Of a DNA stretch of 64,000 bases, positions 36,520-48,458 are shown one piece after another (the first letter of the stretch is position 1; each line of letters begins with the position of its first letter). Made by a program: the position numbers and the translations under genes. The notes beneath the pieces are model-generated. The model made no database searches and was not told where the DNA came from. It was given only the letters and a program-made list of their open reading frames with translations. Origin of the DNA: Sipunculus nudus (Eukaryota; Annelida; Sipuncula; Golfingiida; Sipunculidae). The DNA lies in assembly GCA_026874595.1 (NCBI GenBank), contig CM049320.1:4591464-4655463 (forward strand), given 5' to 3'.

Positions 36520-36757
36520 AGGTAACATTTATGGAGCTCAAGTCTGGTGGTGCCACCTACATATGCTTAACTTATAGTTTTGATGGTATTTATTTTTATG
36601 CTTGACCAACAACATTAACAGCAAATTTCTGCATAGGTACCAAATATTTTTTATTGAATCAGGATATTGGAATAATGTAACTTGTTCCTTCAGACTGAAT
36701 TCTCTGTGTTACAACTGAGGTTTTCAGCTGAGTGTCATGACCCATGGGTCACTTGTG
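36520..36757 (+). mobile_element. Family 1-type element, 3' fragment
   Basis: Contains GGTGGTGCCACC (36546-36557) and ends CAGCTGAGTGTCATGACCCA, then TGGGTCACTTGT: the subterminal motif, a five-pair hairpin GACCC-AT-GGGTC and the CTTGT tail. The 5' part is missing. Confidence 0.6.
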
Positions 36758-36818
36758 TATAATCAGCATTTGTCAAAGCTGAAGCTTTTATAGTAGAGTT
36801 TCATTTATCCAAAAAACT

Positions 36819-36836
36819 GGGGGGGGGGGGGGGGGG
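36819..36836. repeat. Poly-G run
   Basis: Eighteen consecutive G in otherwise AT-rich sequence; may be sensitive to sequencing error. Confidence 0.95.
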
Positions 36837-37149
36837 AAACGGGCTTTTGTTTGGATTAAGTTCAAATAAATGATATTCCACATGATTCACCATGATTGCG
36901 TGTTAACCAACCAATGAGCGCTGTCAGTTAACCAGAGATTGACAGACATGAATTTATAAGGCTAGTTCAAAATAAACGTATGCAACAGCATTTTTGTTAG
37001 GTTTTCTGGATCCATCAGTTTAATCAGGTTATCATGTAAAATACATTCAAATTATTGCCCTTGAAACTCAGAAGTCAATTAATTGTTGAATATTTGTTTA
37101 TTGTTTGGATTTCAAATAAATGGTCAACATTTGGTTCTCAGTTTTCAAA

Positions 37150-37520
37150 ATGGGTAAACAAGTTTACCGGTGACCTTGACCTTCATTGTCAAGGTAAATT
37201 AGGCCAAAATAGAAAATATTTTTTTGGTAAACCAAATATCTTTGGAAGTATCACATAGTTTTTACTCAAATTTGAAACACTAATTGTTTCAACCAAGATT
37301 TTTGATGAGTTTGAATACTGGTGACCTTGACATGGATCTTCAAGGTCAAATCAGCCAGATTAGAAATAATTTGTGAACGCCATAACTTTTGAACCTCTCA
37401 GTATATTTTTCTACTCGTGAAATATTTTTAGCGAATCTGTGAGCTTATGCAATGGTGTGGCATTGTCCATTGTGCGTCCATGTGTCGTGTGTTGTCTGAT
37501 GGGGGATGGTGCATTAACTA
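37150..37520 (+). repeat. Fragments including a family 6 start
   Basis: Two degenerate units with TGACCTTGAC (37171 and 37322) and inverted AAGGTCAA matches precede TTAGCGAATCTGTGAGCTTA at about 37430, which is the opening of the family 6 element at 46445 (AGCGAACCTGTGAGCTTA), followed by ATGGTGTGGC in both. The family 6 copy stops after about 80 bases. Confidence 0.5.
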
Positions 37521-38093
37521 GATGAATGTTATCATTTTCTGTATTTTATTTTATTCTTAGCTATGCTTCATTTTAGATTTTGTATTGTACCACCTGGGTT
37601 ACAATGATTAAAGTGCACACTAATGGTGTCCACAAAGTGGTGTATTGGTATGAAAGTGTGGATGTTCATCAGATAAGTAATTCCTTACTTCAGAAGAGTA
37701 AAAACTTCACCAGGTTAAAAATTCACTATTAATTCCAGTAATAAATTATAGCTGAGAAAGTAATTAGCAAAATGATATTGTTTGTCCCTCATTCAACCAA
37801 CAGTGTGTATACTTAATTTGAAAAGATGTTTTTATTTTATCAGATTTACTGAATCTTTTATTTTATTTTGTTTAATAAAAATTAAGCATGTACTGAAAAT
37901 TCCAATGTGCAAAACTTTTTAATAGTGATTCAAGGAATAATCTTGTAGATTTCATGTTGTGGCATTATCTTCTTTTAAATTCAGTTTAAACATTTGTGAT
38001 TTAAAAATAATAAAATATATGTGTTTGCATGATATGACCCAATATGAGCTACATTCTGGATATATAATGATTGCAACTTAGAATTCTAAAATT
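37521..38093. other. Non-coding stretch
   Basis: AT-rich; no feature recognised. Confidence 0.35.
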
Positions 38094-39285
38094 GTATCCG
38101 CCAAAATGAAGTTTTGCGGATATACTATGTTTTTGACCAGGTTCCGCCGTCGCTGCCGCCGTGTTCATTTCCGGAGAACTCCTCTGAGACTACTGGACGG
38201 ATTTTTCCGAAACTTGCACAAATAATAGGGTCACATGTGAACTGGTGCCTAACCAAGTGGCCTTGACCTCTGACCTTTCCTCTCTGCCCAGCGTCAGTTT
38301 GTGCGTCTGTTTCCACACATAAACCCCCATATCTCGGGAACCGTTTGACCGATCAGGAAATTTTTTTTAACACAAATGTAGCCCTTGGATAGCTTTATAA
38401 CATACACAAAAAAAAGTGGCACCGCCTGCAACCATGTTTGCACAGTGTCCATCTGTTCATCTGCCTTGGGTTAAAATCACTCATATCTCTGCAGCCGTTT
38501 GACTAATTCACCTAAAATTCGGCATGTGTATTCATCCCCGATAGCTTACTTGATTTTATGACAGATGGCACCACCTACATTCACGTTAACGCTGCAGACA
38601 TCCAAGCTCATATCTTGGGAACCGTTTGACCAATCAGGAAAAAAAAATACACAAATGTAGCCCTTGGATAGCTTTATAACATTTATAAAAATGGTGGGGC
38701 CACCTGCAGCCATTTTTGCACAGTGTCCATCTGTTTGTCTGCCTTGGGTTAAAATCACTCATATCTCTGCAGTGGTTTGACCAAATTACCTGAAATTCGG
38801 CATGCTTATAAATCCCGCATAGCTTTCTTGATTTTATGACAGGTGGCACCACCTACATTCATGTTCATGCTGTAGACATCCATGCTTATATCTCCGGACT
38901 CGTTCGACCAATCAGGGAAAAAATTTACACAAATGTAGCCCTTGGATATAGCTTTATAACATACACAAAAAAGATGGCGCCACCTGCAGCAATTTTTGCA
39001 CAGCATCCATCTGTTTGTCTGCCTTGGGTTAAAATCACTCATATCTATGAAGTGGTTTGACTTTTTCCACCTGAAATTTTGCATGTGTATACATCTTGGA
39101 TAGTTTCTCGTTCAAATAACAGGTGGCGCCACCTACAATCATGTTTACATTGCACAGATCTATTCTAATATGTAACACATGTAACTCTATATCCCCTTGC
39201 CACTCAATCCATGCCTCATTTCACACGTCCTACTCTGATTTTGGCGGATACACGTAGTCGCTTGTCGACTACCCGTATTCTAGTT
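38094..39285 (+). mobile_element. HINE/Pearl-like element, family 2, copy 2 (short, older)
   Basis: Same ends as the 24390 copy: GTATCCGCCAAAATGAAGTT at the start and GGCGGATACACGTAGTCG, hairpin, CCGTATTCTAGTT at the end. The tandem core is about two units shorter and more diverged; its palindromes have mostly mutated (GATGGCACCACC, GGTGGGGCCACC), with one intact at 39122. Minus-strand open frames at 38546-39084 are by-products of the core. Confidence 0.8.
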
Positions 39286-39379
39286 TTAACTTATATTTAC
39301 AGTCTTTTATTACAAAAAATTGGAAAAAGTGGATATGCTAAAAAATAGGCTTATATACAAACTTAAATGCAGTATTCCC

Positions 39380-39680
39380 TAGAAAGTAAATAAGGGTATT
39401 AGTCCATTCTGTCCACTGGCCTGTCCATCTGTAAATTTTTTATATGCATCACAGATTCTATAAACTTTTACTGTTTTTCTTCATGACAGTCTTGTCAGAG
39501 TATTAGTTTGCAATCATATATTTAGAACTTTACTGTAACCAAATAGGAGGGCCCCTTTCCTCTTAGCTTCTCATAAGCTTATATAAATGAAAAACATTAC
39601 AAAAGTATATTTTTCATATTTTGCATTTGCAAAAATTTCTAACTTCAGCTGAGCGCCGTGACCCATTGGTCCCTTGTTTT
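39380..39680 (+). mobile_element. Family 1 element, 3' fragment
   Basis: Ends with CAGCTGAGCGCCGTGACCCA at 39646 and TTGGTCCCTTGTTTT, the family 1 terminus. A degenerate CTGTCCACTGGCCTGTCC tract near 39410 may be the remains of the 5' region. Confidence 0.55.
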
Positions 39681-39773
39681 TTAATGCTGTGACTTTTGAA
39701 GAACCTGTGAATGAAAAATTATCAGGTGTAATAATACCTTTAAAAGGAATTTTTTTTGTACATGGTAAATTGA

Positions 39774-40622
39774 TTTTTAGCCCTCAGCCCTTAGGCTGAT
39801 GGGCTGTTGTTGTCACCCCAGCTGTCCCTCCGTTTGTCCGGCATCCGTTAACTTTTACCTTGTGAGCGGGATATCTCTAAAAGGATTCACCGTGGGAATT
39901 TTATTTCTTCGGTTAAGATGTATATCAACAAAATCTGGGTCAATTTCGAAGATGTGTGACCTTGACCTATTTTTCTATGTTTTAGAGTTGATTATAGAAA
40001 AACACTTTGAAGTTTATTTCTCAGGAACCATTGGGTCAGTTTTCACAAAACTTACCATGGTCATTGGGACTGATGGTCTGTACCAGCTGCACAAGTTTGG
40101 TGGCGCCACCTACAATTTCTGATTTTTAATAAATTTTTATCTGACTTTTCAACTTTGGCCTTGTGAGCAGGATATCTCTAAAAGGATTCACCGTAGGAAT
40201 TTTATTTCTTTTGTGAAGATGTATATTGACACTATCTCGGTCAAGTTCAAAGATGGGTGTCCTTTACCTATATTTTCTACTTTTTAGAGCTGATTATAGA
40301 AAAACACTTAGAAGCTTATTTCTCAGGAACCATTGGGTGGATTTGCTGCACAAGTTTGGAGGCACCACCTACAATTCCTGATTTTTAATGATTTTTTTAT
40401 CAAATTTTTCAAATTTGGCCGTGTGAGCAGGAAATCTTCTAAAAGCATTTGGTGGATTGTGTTGAAACATGGGACATTCCTCTCCAGTTTAAATTTATAA
40501 CTGAGACATGTACAGATCTACATCCATGAGAGAACAAATATTTTGTACTTGTTACTGTTACCACCTATAAACACTGTTCTTTTGGCTGAGGGCTTTTGTC
40601 AGCTTCTGCTGATATTCTAGTT
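39774..40622 (+). mobile_element. HINE-like element, family 4
   Basis: An 850-base element. The 5' end AGCCCTCAGCC (39779-39789) forms a long hairpin with GGCTGATGGGCT, and returns exactly inverted as GGCTGAGGGCT (40584-40594). This is followed by the hairpin TCAGC-TTCT-GCTGA (40599-40612) and the tail TATTCTAGTT. Core units start at TGTGAGC, 39861, 40162 and 40432, with TGACCTTGACCT (39957) and GGTGGCGCCACC (40099). The plus open frame at 39799-40122 is within it and not a gene. Confidence 0.8.
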
Positions 40623-41844
40623 GTCTTTTGGCAACATAACTTAAAAAATTAAGAACAAATTTCGATGAAATTTTAAACAGGGTATGGTTAACACTCAAGG
40701 AAAAGTTAATTAAATTTGTTAGGTAAACTGGATCACCAATATATATATATTTCATATAATATTAAGGAATTTTTTACGTGGCATTTTCTTATCCCCATCA
40801 AAAGCCATGCAGAGCTATTTATTGGTATTAATTGGAGGCCACCTTTATTCAGAAGTTCATGAGATTTAAACATGGAGTTTTTGAACTTTGATACACATTT
40901 TCTGTGTAGCACACAGGCAAGTTTGATCATGATCCTGCGGAGGTAGATATGGAGTCTCAGACTACCTTCTAGATAATGTCAAATACATTAATCTTGTACC
41001 TGGTCTTCAGTGGGATGTGGGTGGTCTCCGTTTATCTGTTTTTCATGACAGCAGTATTTACTCTCTCCTCAGCTGTATACTCTGTCTCTCTTAGCCTGGC
41101 AGTTTTGCAACCATCCAATTTCTTATATGTCCCTCAGACATCTTTCTTTTCCCTCATCTATCTTTGTTCCCCCTGTACGGCATTTCCTCATCAGGTTTCA
41201 AGATCTTCCCTTCTGATTATATGTCCCAGTAGCTTAAGCAGTGTTCTTCTAATTGTTTTTGTGGAATTTCTTTCCACTTTGGCTTTCAGTAGAACCTCAT
41301 TTGTTTAAGAAAAACTTGATTAACCATCACATAGTTTAATTACCATGGTGAATTACTTTTTCGTTCTATCATGATGTCTTTTTTTCAAGTGACCGAGGAA
41401 AGTCCAGAATTTTTAGGAAAAGTGTTATTTTTAAGATCATTTTAAAACTTTTTTTCTAGTATTTGCATCATATATATCTGATGAAGATAACTTATTCATT
41501 TTAAATTTAGAGCTATTCCATAACTGAAGGGTGTGCTTTAATTAATATTTTTTTACTTTTGTGGATGACAATTTTTTTTTCTGCTGGCCTGTCTGCTCTC
41601 ACAGATCAGATGACTGAAATCAACAACTACTGAGAGATGCCACAATCACTGTATGCACACACTATTGTTATATGTGTAATACAAAATGTTCATTAAAAAT
41701 ATTATTCTTTTGTATTCAGGAGCATTTTTTTAGTTTAATGATTTGTAGCTGCCACATGTTTTCAGATCTGCAGAAGGCAAAAATTGAAAAAGATATGATT
41801 TGGAAGACAATCCCGGCATTGTCATGATGTTTTGTTCATCCTTG
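40623..41844. other. Non-coding stretch
   Basis: A 110-codon plus frame at 40976-41308 is rich in Ser, Leu and Val because of a pyrimidine-rich stretch; it has no family feature. No shared repeat seen. Confidence 0.35.
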
Positions 41845-41910
41845 TTTGCATGTGTGTGTTTTGTGTTGTTCACAATATAACTCATGCAATCATAAACTGA
41901 ATCTCATGAA
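41845..41910 (+). repeat. Family 5 start fragment
   Basis: GTGTGTGTTTTGTGTTGTTC then AACTCATGCAATCATAAAC and CTGAATCTCATGAAA match 16195-16255 and 19060-19095. The element is truncated after about 65 bases. Confidence 0.4.
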
Positions 41911-41994
41911 AGTTTCAGGTTGTTTCAAGAAAGGGCAAAAAAAGAATCAAATAGGTTTAGTGTGGATCTATAGCAAGCAAAAAATACTCAACCT

Positions 41995-42384
41995 CATTCA
42001 GTGTTAAAATATTGAAAATCTGACTGAAAACATCTTTCATATGTCAGTTACAATGCATAATATATCAGGAAATTAGATCAGATCACTATTTTAATCTTGC
42101 CTAGGCAGGTTTTAAACTCGCCTAAGTGATATCAGGCAGATTTTAAACTCACCTGGATGATACCAGACGGATTTTAAACTCGCCTAGGCGAGATTAAAAT
42201 CCTGGCCTGCTTCATGATGGATTTCAATCTCGCCTAGGCCAGATTGCGATTGTGATCTCATCTAGGCGAGTTTTAAATCCGTCTGGGCAAGATCACAATT
42301 GCAGTCTCGCCTAGGCGAGATCACAATCGCAATCTCGTCTATGCGAATTTAAAATCTGCCTGGATTTTAATCTTGTCTCTGACA
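41995..42384 (-). mobile_element. Solo arm of the fold-back element
   Basis: About 390 bases match the right arm at 31075-31464 in order and orientation, including several CGCCTAGGCG palindromes and the terminal GTCTCTGACA before a TA repeat. The rest of the element is absent. Base changes break some palindromes, so this copy is older. Confidence 0.75.
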
Positions 42385-42402
42385 TATATATATATATATA
42401 TA

Positions 42403-43388
42403 CAGTAGGATTTTTTTTTCTTTGAAATATAAGATAAACAGACTGATGTGTGTCATGTGACCTGTTCAGACAAACTAGGCAGCAGTGAGTCCATTTTACT
42501 GTTCAGACAAGCATGGTTGTAGTGTGTCCATTTTATTGACCAATAAACAAGGCTGCAATGTGCAGGTATTATCTATCATTACAGAATAGTTTGAATTTTG
42601 AAGTTAGTAATCCACATGTAGATGTGCCAGCCTTAACCACTGTGTGTAGGTTTTATCTGGCCACGCTTAAATACAGACTGTTAGCCATGGCATCAGGGTG
42701 ACATAAAATGAACTCTTATGCTCATTGCTTCACATCTGCAGACTCATGCATTCACTTCTCTCCTGACAGCATCAAAAAGGCAGTAAAATTTTAGATGGCT
42801 CTTTCCAGCTAGGGCCCTGTATGGGTTACTGTGGCAGGTGGTACAGCATCCAATAAGCCCCCATAAAAATTACCCAAGATTAGTTTTATGTAAGTTTTCT
42901 GGCTCCCTAGTTGGAAAGTTTCATTATTGGAAGCCCCTGGCTTAAATGATTATCACCGCAACACTTGTAGGGGGCAGCCAGACACTCTATTATAGGGTAA
43001 GTTCATATTGACTGAGGCCTGTGATGGCTAGAATAGGCCAGACAGTTGCCGAAGACAGCATTTCTCAGGAACAATCATCCGGTACCTGTCCCCAGACAGT
43101 TCAAGATGGCCACATTTCAGAGCCAATCAAACTCCACACTGCCCTGTCACATGTAAATTCCCTCCAGGGTAATATTGTTAAATATAGCCTGTTCAGTGAT
43201 GTGATTGCCCAAAGGATGTTGGAGTTAATACAAAGTTAATAAGAAGATAACTGGGTGTTCAATAATATATTGATAACCAGGGGTGTGGAAGTTATTACAA
43301 AGTTAGGACAAGAAAGTGGTCAGTGGCCAATACCCTAACCAGTAATCCTAATCCAACTCCATTCAGTGGTTGGCTCTTTATGATAATT
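42403..43388. other. Non-coding stretch
   Basis: No shared repeat. A plus frame at 43021-43239 (72 codons, Gln/Ser-rich, GC-richer than average) begins with ATG after GGCCTGTG but has no recognisable domain; I leave it uncalled. Confidence 0.3.
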
Positions 43389-45124
43389 GTATCCGCCAAA
43401 ACAGAGTTTTGCGGATACTATGTTTTCAGCTGCACGCCGCCGTCGCCGCGTAGGTGTCCGGAGAACTCCTCCGTAACCGCTGGGTGGAATTTTACGAAAC
43501 CCGGGATTATGTTCGGGTCACATATGAACTGCTGCGCCCCGATTTTGTTTTGACCTCTGACCTTTCCTCTGCGCTCTGCGTCCGTTTGTGCGTCTGTTTC
43601 CACACATAAACCCACATATCTCAGGAACCATTTGACCGATCAGGAAAATTTTTTTGCACAAATGTAGCCCTTGGAGAGCTTTATAACATACACAAAAAAT
43701 GGTGGCGCCACCTGCAACCATGTTTGCACAGTGTCCATCTGTTCGTCTGCCTTGGGTTAAAATCACTCATATCTCTGCAGTGACTTGACTAATTCACCTG
43801 AAATTCGGCATGCGTAAACATCCTCGATAGCTTTTCTGATTTTTTGACAGGTGGCGCCACCTACATTCACGTTTACGCTGCAGACATCCAAGCTCATATC
43901 TTGGGAACCGTTTGACCGATCAGGAAAATTTTTTTGCACAAATGTAGCCCTTGGAGAGCTTTATAACATACACAAAAAATGGTGGAGCCACCTGCAACCA
44001 TGTTTGCACAGTGTCCATCTGTTCGTCTGCCTTGGGTTAAAATCACTCATATCTCTGCAGTGACTTGACTAATTCACCTGAAATTCGGCATGCGTATACA
44101 TCCTGGATAGCTTTTCTGATTTTATGACAGGTGGCGCCACCTACATTCACCTTTACGCTGCAGACATCCAAGCCCATATCTCAGAAAAACCATTTGACCG
44201 ATTGAGCCAAAATTTTGCCTGTGTATAGATCTCACATAGCTCTTTATCATACGCAAAACTGGTGGCGCCACCTGCAGCCATTTTTGCACAGCTCCTGTCT
44301 GTTTGTCAGCCATGGGATAAAATCACTCATATCTCAGCAGTGGTTTGACATATCTGCCTAAAATTTTGCAGGTTTATACATCCCCGACAGCTCTCTTGAT
44401 TTTATGACAGGTGGCGCCACCTGCATTCTAGTTTATGCAGCAGACATCCAAGCTCATATCTCGGGAACCGTTTGATCGATCAGGAAAATTTTTTTGCACA
44501 AATGTAGCCCTTGGAGAGCTTTATAACATACACAAAAAATGGTGGTGCCACCTGCAACCATGTTTGCACAGTGTCCATCTGTTCGTCTGCCTTGGGTTAA
44601 AATCACTCATATCTCTGCAGTGACTTGACTAATTCACCTGAAATTCGGCATGCGTATACATCCTGGATAGCTTTTCTGATTTAATGACAGGTGGCGCCAC
44701 CTTCATTCACCTTTACGCTGCAGACATCCAAGCTCATATCTCGGGAACCATTTGACCGATTGAGCCAAAATTTTGCATGTGTATAGTTCTCACATAGCTC
44801 TTTATCATTCCCAAAACTGGTGGCGTCACCTGCAACCATTTTTGCTCAGTGTCCATCTGTTTGTCTGCCACAGGCTAAAATCACTCATATACATGTAGTG
44901 GTTTGACTTATCTGCCTTAAATTTTGCATATGTATACAACTTGGACGGCTTTCTGGATTTTGTGGTAGGGGGGGCAACCTACATATACCATTTGGCTGCA
45001 GACATCCATGCTAATATGCAACACTCTATTTCCCCTTGCCACTCAATCCATGCCTCACTTCACCCATTCCACTCTGATTTAGGCGGATACACGTAGTCGC
45101 TTGTCGACTACCCGTATTCTAGTT
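43389..45124 (+). mobile_element. HINE/Pearl-like element, family 2, copy 3
   Basis: A full copy, 1736 bases, very close in sequence to 24390-26127: the same GTATCCGCC hairpin start, GCCGCCGTCGCCGCG run, TGACCTCTGACCT at 43551-43563, five tandem core units, GGCGGATACACGTAGTCG and CCGTATTCTAGTT. Units 4 and 5 are arranged differently from copy 1, which suggests unequal exchange within the core. Open frames at 43418-44623 are by-products. Confidence 0.85.
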
Positions 45125-45599
45125 AAAACAATGTCTTTGGGCCTCCGTAGGGACAAAAGAAACTGATGTAGGCCAACAATTGAAAGGAAACCTTGAATGA
45201 ACAAAAAAAACATATGATGGTTATCCAGGTTACCTCCAAAGTTTAATAGATTGTGCCTTAGATATCATCCTAACCAGTGACACAATTTCAGCAAAGTATG
45301 TTCAGAACATCTTTTAGTAAATTTGCACACAGACAAAAACCAAAGTACCAAGGGTAAAACATCACACACCAGGTGGAAGGATAATGATTAAAGTGCAGTT
45401 CAATAATAGGATTCTCCAAAGGGAACTGAAGTTAATATGCTAAGTTATATTTTATATAGAGTTACCTGTTGTTGGTGATGGATTTGATAGGAATTATAAT
45501 TTGAGGATGAAATAAATTGTCCTTTCCTTGTGCAAACAAGCTGATGGTTGATGAGACCCATTCATGACCAGCAGGTCTTTCCACGGTGGCTGCAGGAGA
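45125..45599. other. Non-coding stretch
   Basis: Nothing recognised between the family 2 element and the LINE fragment. Confidence 0.3.
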
Positions 45600-46030
45600 A
45601 CGTCTCATCTATGGTTTTCTCTACTTATAACCACAGTTTTTCTGTTTTGTCAGCTGCCTGGGTGGTCCACTGGAGTGGTTGATGTATGTTACATGCTGTG
45701 AGGGCCTTCTGTTAATCTTCCTGGATGCTCTCTCTTGTGGTGGCCAGAAGACAATTGACTGTACAATGTTATCTTTGATATTTTTACCTGTGCTGTCATT
45801 CACAGCTGCAACTTTAGTAGAGTGGCCTTGATGCTAGTGACTTTGGCTTACTAGGGCATCTCTGTGTTGATTTTGTAATCACTCCAGTGGATTTTCATTG
45901 TAGTGTGCAGATACAGTGTTGTTGCAGTCTGTCCATGAGGTGCATGTGAGAGCAGTATATGACCCATGACTCAGAACTGTGTAAGAGAATGGTCAGAACA
46001 ATGGCTCCGTATACACTGATCTCTGTCTTA
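45600..46030 (-). pseudogene. LINE reverse-transcriptase fragment (C-terminal part)
   Basis: Translation of the minus strand, with several stops and frame changes, gives motifs typical of the region after the palm in non-LTR retrotransposons: HWSDYKINTE, AKVTSIKATLLKLQL, and QLSSGHHKRE. In intact relatives these are parts of the conserved stretches around SIEAMLLKSQLRW and QLSSGHRKRG. The fragment lacks the catalytic motifs and is dead. The exact LINE clade cannot be fixed from this piece. Confidence 0.6.
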
Positions 46031-46054
46031 CTATACGCCCTTCATATGATGGGA

Positions 46055-46444
46055 GTATTATGGTATACCCACTGTATGTCCATCCTTCCGTTTACTGTTA
46101 GTGTCGCATTGATAACTTACTGGGGCTTTGAAGGATTATCAGGAAACTCACCATAACTACTTACCAACAGATGATCTGGCCCGAGTTTGATTATGGGCAA
46201 CATTCACTCATAATTTAATAAGGTCACGGATCACTAGGCTACTTTGTGGTGTAGCTGCGATAACTCATGAAGAATTTGAAGGATTCTGATAAAACTCATC
46301 AAAAATGTTAATCAATAAAATATCTCACCTAAGTTTGATTTCCAGCAAAATCCATGCATATTTAATAAGGTCAGAGGTCACGGCACTTTGTAGGCATTTT
46401 GGTGCCTTACAAAAAATCCTATGGATTTTCATGAAATTCATTAT
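46055..46444 (+). repeat. Interspersed repeat, family 7, copy 2
   Basis: Opens TATTATGGTATACCCACTG like the copy at 14530. It has two units with TTTAATAAGGTCACGG (about 46215) and TTTAATAAGGTCAGAGGTCA (46361), the latter holding a perfect AGGTCA-G-AGGTCA. It runs directly into the family 6 element at 46445. Confidence 0.6.
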
Positions 46445-48250
46445 TAGCGAACCTGTGAGCTTATGCGATGGTGTGGCTTCGTCCGTCGTCCGTCGTCCGT
46501 GGTCCGTCGTCTATACATTAACCCATACTATCTTGAAAACGGCAAGAATTAGCATCATGAAATTTTATGCATAAAATTAGTCATCTAAAAAACTCTATCG
46601 GATTTTGCTTATTTTTTGGCTAACTGCATTTTCTTAGATTTTATAGGGAAAAAGCTAAAAAAGCTTAAAAAATCTTCTTCTCTGAATCTGGTTAGCCAAA
46701 TTGTCCAATATATTACAGAAATGATTCCTGGAACAATCTCTCTCAAGTTTGTTCGAATGGTTTAAGTTCGGTTATTTTTGGCCGAGTTACAGGAAGTTGA
46801 ACTTAGTCATCTGTCCAAAAAAGCATACTTAAATTACAATCTCAGAAATGGCAAGAGCTATCATCACCAAATTTTATGCCAATGTTGGTCACATGAGTCA
46901 TATCTGAAATTGAGGTATTGGTGGCGCCACCTGCATCAGCCTTTTTTGTACAGGGGTCATCAGTGCCAGTATCATACTGACAGCTACAAATAACTTCTTC
47001 TCTGAAACGATAAGGCAAAATTGTTTAATATCACACAGAAATGATCCTAGGGTAGTGCTTTCTGAAGTTTGTTCAAATGGTCTCAGTTCAGTGACTTTTG
47101 GCTAAGTAATGGGAAGCTGAATTTAGTCATATGCCATAACAGCCCATTTTAGCTAAGTGGCTACAAAAATCTTCTTCTCAAAAACCACTGGGCCAAATTC
47201 TTAAATCTCACACATTAATTATCCTAAGATGTTGATAATTCAAGTTTGTTCAAATGGTCTCAGTTCAGTGACTTTTGGCTGAGTTATGGGAAGCTGAATT
47301 TAGTCATATGCCATAACAGCCCATGTTAGCTAAGTGGCTACAAAAATCTTCTTCTCAAAAACAACGGGGCCAAATTCTTAAATCTCACACTTCAAATGGT
47401 CTCAGTTCAGTGACTTTTGGCCGAGTTATGGGAAGCTGAATTTAGTCATATGCCATAATAGCCCATGTTAGCTAAGTGGCTACAAAAATCTTCTTCTCAA
47501 AAACCACTGGGCCAAATTCTTAAATCTCACACATTTATTAACCTTAGATGTTGATAATTCAAGTTTGTTCAAATGGTTTTGGTCCATTTGGTCCATTTTG
47601 CTGTATTTTCCCATATGAATTATAAACCTACAAAACGTTTTTTTCACTGATGATACTGAGGCCAGTTTGTTTAATATTTTGCAAGAACAATTCACTGAAT
47701 AATTCTTATCATAATTGTCTTTTATGGTTCCAAAGAATGAATTTTGGCTGAATTATAAAGATTGAATTGAGTCATTTTACCATATATGTTAGCTGTGTGA
47801 AGCAGATACATCTATCCTAGCACCAGTTTATTAGCATCCATTACATCATGCATCTAGACATTTAGATTTCAGGTTATCTCTGGAAAATATTGACAAGAAT
47901 GTTTTTTAAAAGCTTTTAAAAAATGTAGATATATGATATTACAGATCATCTGTACACTAACTCATAATTTCTCAGGAATAGCAGGAGTTACCATCCCCAA
48001 ATTTCATGCAGTTATCTGTCACATATCAAATGTTGATGGATTCAGCTTATTTTTGCGATCTGCATTTACTTAGATTTTACCGGGAAAAAGCTGAAAAAAA
48101 ACTTTAAAAGTCTTCTTCTTGTAAACGGTCCATCCAAATTGTTCAATATTTTACAGAAATGATCCCAGAGGCGAGCCCTCTCAAGTTTGTTCAAATGGTT
48201 TGTGTTGGATAACTATTAGCAGAGTTACATAACAGGCCAAGATTGTGTAT
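46445..48250 (+). mobile_element. HINE-like element, family 6, 3' end not found
   Basis: Opens AGCGAACCTGTGAGCTTATG, then a GTCCGTCGTCCGTCGTCCG tract. The core consists of repeated units of about 150-180 bases starting near AATCTTCTTCTC (46675, 46996, 47171, 47345, 47489, 48114), with AAGTTTGTTCAAATGGT and GGGAAGCTGAATTTAGTCAT. GGTGGCGCCACC is at 46920-46931. The expected terminus (CACAGGTTCGC plus hairpin) is missing here but is present alone at 52926. Confidence 0.65.
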
Positions 48251-48458
48251 GTTTCCTGAATAGGTTGAGAAACTGCCAACTGTTTCAGATTTAGCAACAG
48301 ATCAAGAGTTCATTCAGTGCAGCCAAATATAGGTCAACAGTTCAATCAGTGCAGCCAACCACAAGGCATGTGATCACCTCATGGGCAGCATGTGATCATC
48401 TCATGGGTAGCATGTGATCACCTCAGGAGTATCATGTGATCTACTCAGGCCAGACTTT
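48251..48458. other. Short gap with a small tandem repeat
   Basis: Around 48365-48440 the phrase GCATGTGATCACCTCATGGG repeats about four times at 20-27 base steps. No gene. Confidence 0.6.

Noticed and set aside
39799-40122. 107-codon frame within family 4 as a gene
   Set aside because: It lies inside an element with defined ends and spans parts of its tandem units; no domain.
40976-41308. 110-codon frame resembling a membrane protein
   Set aside because: The hydrophobic look comes from a T/C-rich stretch; no splice or start context and no known family.
24200-45200. CRISPR-like array because of regular palindromic repeats
   Set aside because: Units of about 279 bases, no short unique spacers, eukaryotic context and clear transposon ends.
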